The position numbers and the translations under genes were made by a program. Shown here one piece after another: positions 59,041-64,000 of a stretch of 64,000 nucleotides of DNA (positions are counted from its first letter, which is position 1; each line of letters opens with the position of its first letter). The notes under the pieces were generated by a model. It was not told where the DNA came from, searched no databases, and saw nothing but the letters and a program-made list of their open reading frames with translations. The DNA lies in contig JBAXTZ010000014.1 in the NCBI GenBank assembly GCA_037129925.1, forward strand, positions 4,929 to 68,928. Reading direction: 5' to 3'. The stretch comes from JBAXTZ01 sp037129925 (GTDB taxonomy: Bacteria > Bacillota > Negativicutes > JBAXTZ01).

Positions 59041-60267
59041 CTACTTCGGTAGTGTTAGTTCTGGTTGCTGGTGCGTTACCAGTTCTTCTTCGGGGATAAG
59101 CCGCACCGACAGCATCAATATCGATATTTGCCGCTGGCGATTGATAGCGTTATAAGAAAAGAAGTAACCCAGCAACGGAATATTGCCCAAAATCGGGATG
59201 TACTGCCGCGACGATTGATCAACGTCGGAGATAAACGAACCGGCCATTACCGGCATTCCGTTGGCCGGTAGCACGCGGATAGTGGTAAGGCTCTTTTGGG
59301 TAAATGCCGTCGCCGTAGTCCCTTCCATCGAAACCGTTCCGGTTGGCACGGACAGTTGAACATTCACGTCGAGCTTAACAAGGCTCTCGACTAATGAAGT
59401 TGGGTTATAGGAAATTATCGTCGGCGTTACTTGCACGGTAGTTTGAATTACTTGGTTGTTAGTAGTTATACTGCCGCCTTGTGAAATCAAAATTGGCGTG
59501 TTATCGGTGCTGGAAATGTTACAGAGCATACCGTTACCGGTAACAACGTTTGAGCCGACCAACACTTTGCCAACATCGCTGTTATTGTATAACGAAATAT
59601 CCGGATAACTTATCGTGGCGCTCATCGAGCCGGAAAGCGCCGGTGTTTGTCCGGGTGTATAAGTAGCCGTGCCGCCAATTTGGGTAAGTGAAGTCGGAAT
59701 TAGCGGTAGTCCCAAGTTTTCGGCCTCGTTTTCCGTAAACTCTTTTAGTGAAGCCGAAATCTCCACCAACATTTTTGGCACCGAATTTTGCTTGCCGAGT
59801 ACAAACAATATTCGCTTCTTCGCATTTTGTACAGCGCCTGGGTCGCTGCCGATGAGTATTAGCATCGGTACACCAAGTTGCGAGGAAACAAATGCTTGAA
59901 CACCGTTAAACTGCGGGCTCATCGTGGAAATAACGGCATTTACGCCGTCAACTTCACTTTTCTCTAACGGTATCCGCACCATAGTCCCGTCCGGGCTGAG
60001 CGCCTCTTCGAATATGGCAACTGTATTGCGGTTATCCGCCCACACCGAATCATCAGGGAGCAGTGGCGCTTGCGCGGTCACAATTGCATTCACAGTGTTA
60101 GTGGCATTGTTCGGCCCCTGCCCGGGCGTGCCTTGCGGTTTGGTCGCCACCACCGGTGGTGCCGCAGTTGTCTGCGGAAAACTGACCACTGCCGCCTGCG
60201 CCACCCCGAGATTGGCAATCAGAAGAATGTTCAGCAACACACTGACGGTTTTTTTGTTCACAAACAT
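59041..60267 (-). CDS. Secretin-like protein (GspD/PilQ C-terminal-domain type)
   Basis: 408 residues. Signal peptide MFVNKKTVSVLLNILLIANLGVAQA, then a Pro/Gln/Thr-rich low-complexity linker (about 26-70), a short N-domain-like region (GTMVRIPLEKSEVDGVNAVI, VLGKQNSVPKMLVEISASLKEF) and a secretin domain ending in the diagnostic RQYIPILGNIPLLGYFFSY followed by QISILMLSVRLIPEE. Secretins form outer-membrane rings for type II/III secretion or type IV pili. The usual ring-building N0-N3 domains are mostly missing, so the protein is shorter than GspD (about 650). It is 32 bp downstream of the inverse-autotransporter gene, an unusual pairing. Confidence 0.85.
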   Translation of the reverse strand: MFVNKKTVSVLLNILLIANLGVAQAAVVSFPQTTAAPPVVATKPQGTPGQGPNNATNTVNAIVTAQAPLLPDDSVWADNRNTVAIFEEALSPDGTMVRIPLEKSEVDGVNAVISTMSPQFNGVQAFVSSQLGVPMLILIGSDPGAVQNAKKRILFVLGKQNSVPKMLVEISASLKEFTENEAENLGLPLIPTSLTQIGGTATYTPGQTPALSGSMSATISYPDISLYNNSDVGKVLVGSNVVTGNGMLCNISSTDNTPILISQGGSITTNNQVIQTTVQVTPTIISYNPTSLVESLVKLDVNVQLSVPTGTVSMEGTTATAFTQKSLTTIRVLPANGMPVMAGSFISDVDQSSRQYIPILGNIPLLGYFFSYNAINRQRQISILMLSVRLIPEEELVTHQQPELTLPK

Positions 60268-60297
60268 AGCATCACTTCCAGAGGATTATTTATTAGA

Positions 60298-60340
60298 GAT
60301 TAGGAGGTAGGGATTGGGGATTGAGGGGTAGGGGTTAATG
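60298..60340. repeat. GGGGATT/GGTAGGG heptad repeat at the 3' end of the inverse-autotransporter gene
   Basis: AGGAGGTAGGGATTGGGGAT is followed by TGAGGGGTAGGGGTTAATG. The minus strand encodes LTPTPQSPIPTS and the stop TAA of the gene, so the array forms the C-terminus. Confidence 0.85.
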
Positions 60341-62096
60341 AGATTGGCGGGTCAACGGTAACCGCGCTTTGATTTACGGCTTGCGCCTGTGAAGTTGACT
60401 GATAATTTGTCGCGCTAACAGCTACCGTATAATTACCATAAGGAATGCTATTGAATGTAAAATTACCGTTGGGATCGGTGGTCGTATTAAAGCCAGTCTG
60501 CGAGCCGGTGATCGTCATTTTAACCGTTGCGGATGGAAGCGGGTAGCCTGTAGATTCATCGGTGATGTTTCCGATGACAGTGGCCTGTTGAATGCTGACC
60601 ATGGTGAACGCCACCTGGGTCACGCCAATCGGGATTGGCGGAATGCTGGTAGTGGCATAACCGGAAACACTCGCTACTCCGCCATTATATGCGATGTCCG
60701 GAACGTTGCTTACCGTTGATACGCCGCTACTGTTTGTCGGAAAAATGGGCAACAATATGCCCGGAACATTTAACGCGACACCGGCCAGCGGTAGCGCTGA
60801 AACAGAATCAGTGACCGTGAAGGTCAGTGGCGCCGGTTTTACATTTTGTGGCGTAAGTATTACCGGGGTCGTAGTCTCACTGTTAGCTGTAGCATTGACA
60901 GTCCCCGGATTAGTAGTTACGAGATACCCTGGCGGTTGAGTAACCGTTATCGCATAGCTCTGAGCTATTGGCAAGTTAAACGTCGCGTTGCCGGCGATGT
61001 CCGATAGCGCCGTTTGGCTGGTAGGTATGGTTGCCCCCGGAGCTGATGTCAGCGTTACCTCAACTCCGGTTAGCGCCGTATCAAGATTATCCCGAACCGG
61101 CACGGTAACTGCACTCGGCATCCGCCGCTGATACTGTTCGACGGTAATATTATTATTGCGGAGCGGCATTTGCATCATCTTATAGCTCAAATCGGTCGCC
61201 GCACTCTCGTTGATGACTTCGTCCGGGTTGAACAATGACGGTCGCGGTTCGGTGCCAAGATTAAAATTAAACCCCAAGGTCATACCGCTCTGTCCGAAAT
61301 CCCGCCCGATGGACACTGTCAACCGCGGCAAAACATTGAGCGTAGCGTTGACCGCGTAGTTTTTCAAGTCGCCGCCCCAATTATTTGCCACTTGGCTGCC
61401 AAAATACTGGTAACCAGTGGCGGTAAGGTTTAACCACGGGACGTTAAGATAACTAAAATCGGTTGTCAAATTATAATCATAGCCATTGGCAGCTTTTTGA
61501 AAAATATTGTTCGGATAACTCGTTCCAACAATTATTTCCGGTGACAGACCGTAATAGCCGTTCACTGTCAATTCCAGCGGTCCGTAAAACCACTCCAACC
61601 CAGCGCCTAACCGCTGGTGGCTCCCCGACGGGCTATAGCCATTGACACCATTAACAATGAATTGCTGGTCATAAAAAATGTTTGCGCCATAGAGGATGGA
61701 ATGATCGGTTTCCAGCTGCCGGTATCCCAGACCGACGTTCGCAGTAGCATTATAGCTGGAGATGTTTCCCACAGCGTACCACACTTCGTGTAAGCTATGA
61801 CCGATATCATTTAGCGGTTGCAAGGTTGATAGCGTGAACTGCGGCGTACCGCCAAACTGGGCAGTTATCTGCGTCCGCTTCAACCACGCCGGTCCGTTTT
61901 CCTCACTCCAAAATTCCACATAATATTCCGCCAGGCTGCTAATTGCCCGCATCGACGCCAAGCGGGCATTATAGTCTGAATAAGGCAAGGAGGAATCGCC
62001 AGTACTAGCGCTAGCGACATAAACCGTACCTCCAAAATAACACATCAGCGTTATTATTATCGCGCTAAATATTTTTTTACGCACTAAACCTGTCAT
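60300..62096 (-). CDS. Inverse autotransporter (intimin/invasin-type) protein
   Basis: 598 residues. Signal peptide MTGLVRKKIFSAIIITLMCYFGG, then a beta-domain of PF11924 type (about 35-330): VGLGYRQLETDHSILYGANIFYDQQF, RLGAGLEWFYG, and the C-terminal LRNNNITVEQYQRR linker helix region that is conserved after the barrel. A passenger of two Ig-like/CarboxypepD_reg-like repeats (about 335-590; TVPVRDNLDTALTGVEVTL, NITDESTGYPLPSATVKMTI, TTDPNGNFTFNSIPYGNYTVAVSA) follows. In this family the N-terminal barrel exports the C-terminal passenger to the cell surface. The last residues are encoded by a GGGGATT-type repeat. The start at 62096 has GGAGGTGTG upstream. Confidence 0.9.
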   Translation of the reverse strand: MTGLVRKKIFSAIIITLMCYFGGTVYVASASTGDSSLPYSDYNARLASMRAISSLAEYYVEFWSEENGPAWLKRTQITAQFGGTPQFTLSTLQPLNDIGHSLHEVWYAVGNISSYNATANVGLGYRQLETDHSILYGANIFYDQQFIVNGVNGYSPSGSHQRLGAGLEWFYGPLELTVNGYYGLSPEIIVGTSYPNNIFQKAANGYDYNLTTDFSYLNVPWLNLTATGYQYFGSQVANNWGGDLKNYAVNATLNVLPRLTVSIGRDFGQSGMTLGFNFNLGTEPRPSLFNPDEVINESAATDLSYKMMQMPLRNNNITVEQYQRRMPSAVTVPVRDNLDTALTGVEVTLTSAPGATIPTSQTALSDIAGNATFNLPIAQSYAITVTQPPGYLVTTNPGTVNATANSETTTPVILTPQNVKPAPLTFTVTDSVSALPLAGVALNVPGILLPIFPTNSSGVSTVSNVPDIAYNGGVASVSGYATTSIPPIPIGVTQVAFTMVSIQQATVIGNITDESTGYPLPSATVKMTITGSQTGFNTTTDPNGNFTFNSIPYGNYTVAVSATNYQSTSQAQAVNQSAVTVDPPISLTPTPQSPIPTS

Positions 62097-62165
62097 CACA
62101 CCTCCGTGTTGGCAAAACTAACGCTAATATAATCACACAAACACTGTATTTTGTAAAGTTATTTG

Positions 62166-62197
62166 AAAAAGCGGCCTTGCGAAAATCGCAAGACCGC
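62166..62197 (-). terminator. Terminator of the lipase-like genes
   Basis: On the minus strand GCGGTCTTGCGA / TCGCAAGGCCGC (12-bp stem with one G-T pair), loop TTT, then TTTTT. Confidence 0.92.
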
Positions 62198-62202
62198 AAC
62201 TA

Positions 62203-63330
62203 CTAATATTTCAAAGCTTGACCAACCGGGGCGCAAGTTGTGTTGATGAAATCGGCGTAGTTAGAAAACAAATGCACAGTATATGGGTTTTGCCCTGCCG
62301 GATTGGCTTGGGGGGCGGTCGGGCTTTGCAACCAGACTTGACCAAAATGATAGGACATAAACGGAATCCAGCCGGTCATTTTGGACAACTTGTCATCGAA
62401 GCGCAAGATACGATACATATTTAATTTCTTGGTACTGTTATAGTATTTGGCAAAACCTACGCCGGTTATCGGATCGTCGCCGGCTGCCAAATCGCCGATA
62501 CCAACTACCGTTACTTGGTTTGGATTGACATTATATTCGCCGCTAATCAGCGCTGCTCCCAAAACTGTTGCCATCATTCCGCCATAGGAATAACCGCTAA
62601 TGGATATTTGGCTGTCGGGATTGGCTTTAAGATTTTTTATTATCGCTTGCATTTTCGCGGACTGGATAAAAACACTGGTGTTTTTGTTGGCAAAGCTATT
62701 TACTTTAACCGTACTATTTGCAAAAAACGGAGTCAGTCCTTCGTAATCAGGGTTAGCAGCTGGATTTGAACCGGCTAAAACCGCTACCAACGCGGTCATA
62801 TTTTGCGAGATGTCCGGAAAGGCGACGACGTAATTGGTGATCGGATTGTTTGAATTTTCCGAAATGCCCGCTGGTGCGGTATAAGTTCCGACTAACACTT
62901 TCTTGGGCAGTAAACTATTACCATAATCCAAAGGGATTTTATCAGTGGTAGTAATCCCTTGGGCGCTACTCATTGCCACGGCAGCAGCAAAACTGCTCCA
63001 TCCTTGACTAAAATTCGGATCGCTTACTGTAACCGTGGCATAATTAAGATAATTGGCATAGGCAGTATAGACCATAGCGTTATAAAATAATGTTTTTTGG
63101 TGCGCGGTGAGCGCGGTCATGACGGTTTCCCGCGACAACCGGTCTTCGTACTGCGAATTCAACATTGACGGCACGCCCGGCGTCGTATCGTAGCCGTTAT
63201 AAATCGTAGCAAGCCCGGCCACCGTTTCGGCATTAGGCAAAACATATACTTTTTCATAGCTGGCGGCTGTCGTGATTGTAGAAACACACAGCAACACTAG
63301 CAGCAACGTAATAATTGTTTTGTTTTTCAT
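62203..63330 (-). CDS. Secreted alpha/beta-hydrolase (lipase-like)
   Basis: 375 residues. Signal peptide MKNKTIITLLLVLLCVSTITTA. A nucleophile elbow SISGYSYGGMMATVLGAAL (G-x-S-x-G) near residue 248 and a late GHW/HFGQVW region suggest a lipase or esterase of the class 3/PE-PPE-like hydrolase type. Substrate unknown. It lies 1 bp downstream of another lipase-like gene with the same fold marks, so the two are a tandem secreted pair ended by the terminator at 62166. AGGAG upstream of the ATG. Confidence 0.75.
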   Translation of the reverse strand: MKNKTIITLLLVLLCVSTITTAASYEKVYVLPNAETVAGLATIYNGYDTTPGVPSMLNSQYEDRLSRETVMTALTAHQKTLFYNAMVYTAYANYLNYATVTVSDPNFSQGWSSFAAAVAMSSAQGITTTDKIPLDYGNSLLPKKVLVGTYTAPAGISENSNNPITNYVVAFPDISQNMTALVAVLAGSNPAANPDYEGLTPFFANSTVKVNSFANKNTSVFIQSAKMQAIIKNLKANPDSQISISGYSYGGMMATVLGAALISGEYNVNPNQVTVVGIGDLAAGDDPITGVGFAKYYNSTKKLNMYRILRFDDKLSKMTGWIPFMSYHFGQVWLQSPTAPQANPAGQNPYTVHLFSNYADFINTTCAPVGQALKY

Positions 63331-63331
63331 A

Positions 63332-64000
63332 CTATTTCACACTCCTGGACAGTTTGGACGGCATTGGCCAGTTTGGCGACAACGCCGGTGTCAGTGTTTC
63401 TAAGTACGGCACATAAACCGGGTTGTTCAAGTGTTCCATCCACATATCGGCATCATGATAATTAGCCAATTGCGACTGAGCGTAGATTGTCACGCCGTAA
63501 TGCACATAACCGGCCATTTCCGGTACGACCGGCACATAATCATCCTGACGGTTAATGTTTAGGCAGTTTACAACTTTTGTATAGTAATATTCGGCAAAAT
63601 CCGGATAACCCATCGCCGGAACTGCTGTGCTGTTCACATAGACTTGGTTCATATCCAACGTCTTGGACGCGACATAAGTTGCACGGTTTTCATAAAGCAT
63701 CGCGCCAAACAGCGGCGCAGCGGCAGCGCCCAGCGAAGTTCCGCCTACAATCAGTCGTTTTCCGGGGTTGGTGTCGTTGATAAATTGGACAATGAAGGCT
63801 TTAGTAGCAGGGTCGGCCTCGACTGCCTCGGCATAATAATAGAATCCGGCATGAACTGAAGTGCCGGAGTTCATGAACTTTACCGGTATCGCCAACACGT
63901 CAGTAAGTACCGGATTAGCCGGTGTTTGCTTGGTATAATCGGTTCCGCGAAAGGCAATCAGATAAATATGATTTTTGCTAGTATTGTCAATCGCTAGCAC
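63332..64000 (-). CDS. Lipase class 3-type hydrolase, 5' part beyond window
   Basis: The frame is open at the right edge of the window, so the N-terminus is missing; at least 222 residues are present. IAFRGTD, VHAGFYYYAEAV and LIVGGTSLGAAAAPLF (G-x-S-x-G with nucleophile Ser) are the class 3 (PF01764) lipase motifs, and NYHDADMW near the end holds the probable catalytic His. Its stop lies one base before the start of the downstream lipase-like gene. Export is likely but the signal peptide is outside the window. Confidence 0.85.
   Translation of the reverse strand: MLAIDNTSKNHIYLIAFRGTDYTKQTPANPVLTDVLAIPVKFMNSGTSVHAGFYYYAEAVEADPATKAFIVQFINDTNPGKRLIVGGTSLGAAAAPLFGAMLYENRATYVASKTLDMNQVYVNSTAVPAMGYPDFAEYYYTKVVNCLNINRQDDYVPVVPEMAGYVHYGVTIYAQSQLANYHDADMWMEHLNNPVYVPYLETLTPALSPNWPMPSKLSRSVK

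Overview
The window (roughly mid-40s percent GC by eye) comes from an anaerobic, diderm (outer-membrane) bacterium. The diderm call rests on several signal-peptide beta-barrel proteins, an inverse-autotransporter/invasin-type protein and a secretin-like protein. The anaerobe call rests on a full-length pyruvate:ferredoxin oxidoreductase, rubredoxin, a desulforedoxin-like miniprotein and the PyrK/PyrD-1B type of pyrimidine enzyme. YtrA-type GntR control, a ykkC-family riboswitch and near-consensus sigma-A promoters give a Firmicutes-like flavour. A Negativicutes-like organism or an uncultured diderm phylum would both fit; I cannot assign it from sequence alone. No rRNA, tRNA, IS element, phage gene or CRISPR array was seen.

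Layout. 1-4 kb: tail of a sugar isomerase-like gene, then an aspartate:alanine exchanger and aspartate 4-decarboxylase (a proton-motive-force-generating decarboxylation pair). 4-9.8 kb (minus): DUF2284 protein, nadC, nadA, nadB, a sensor-less histidine-kinase-like protein whose phospho-acceptor His is Arg, and a CBM9-like protein. 9.9-18.7 kb (plus): pyrC, a 23-codon leader peptide with an abutting terminator, pyrF, carA, carB, pyrK, pyrD (pyrB and pyrE absent). 18.7-23 kb (minus): GH13 glucosidase and a rifampicin-phosphotransferase-like enzyme. 23-29 kb: small membrane and outer-membrane proteins, an MFS carrier, a redox operon (desulforedoxin-like, nitroreductase, haem-type membrane protein), and two paralogous type IV pilin-like genes. 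29.4-32.1 kb: ABC transporter / GntR / DUF2807 operon with a visible operator. 32.4-40.5 kb: a beta-barrel protein, then a 7TMR-DISM kinase, a response regulator and a glutaminase-dead asparagine-synthetase homologue, then mnmG. 40.6-47.3 kb: UroD-family protein and a complete branched-chain-amino-acid-type ABC transporter ending in a CBS-ACT protein, preceded by a ykkC-family riboswitch. 47.4-57.8 kb: secreted Ntn hydrolase, outer-membrane protein, secreted calpain-like protease, nifJ, a split YeeE/YedE pair, MarC and an APC permease. 58-64 kb: rubredoxin, then an operon of inverse autotransporter, secretin-like protein and secreted small protein, then two secreted lipase-like genes, the last cut by the window end.

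The most pervasive unexplained feature is short degenerate tandem repeats, mostly of 7-bp period, that fill many intergenic gaps. They also form the last codons or stop of several genes and lie inside the coding sequences of mnmG and the asparagine-synthetase homologue. A second dispersed family, of five small palindromes all ending in CCCCTAC, lies among them. The best regulatory candidates are the ykkC-family switch ahead of livJ and a pyrBI-like translation-coupled attenuator ahead of pyrF.
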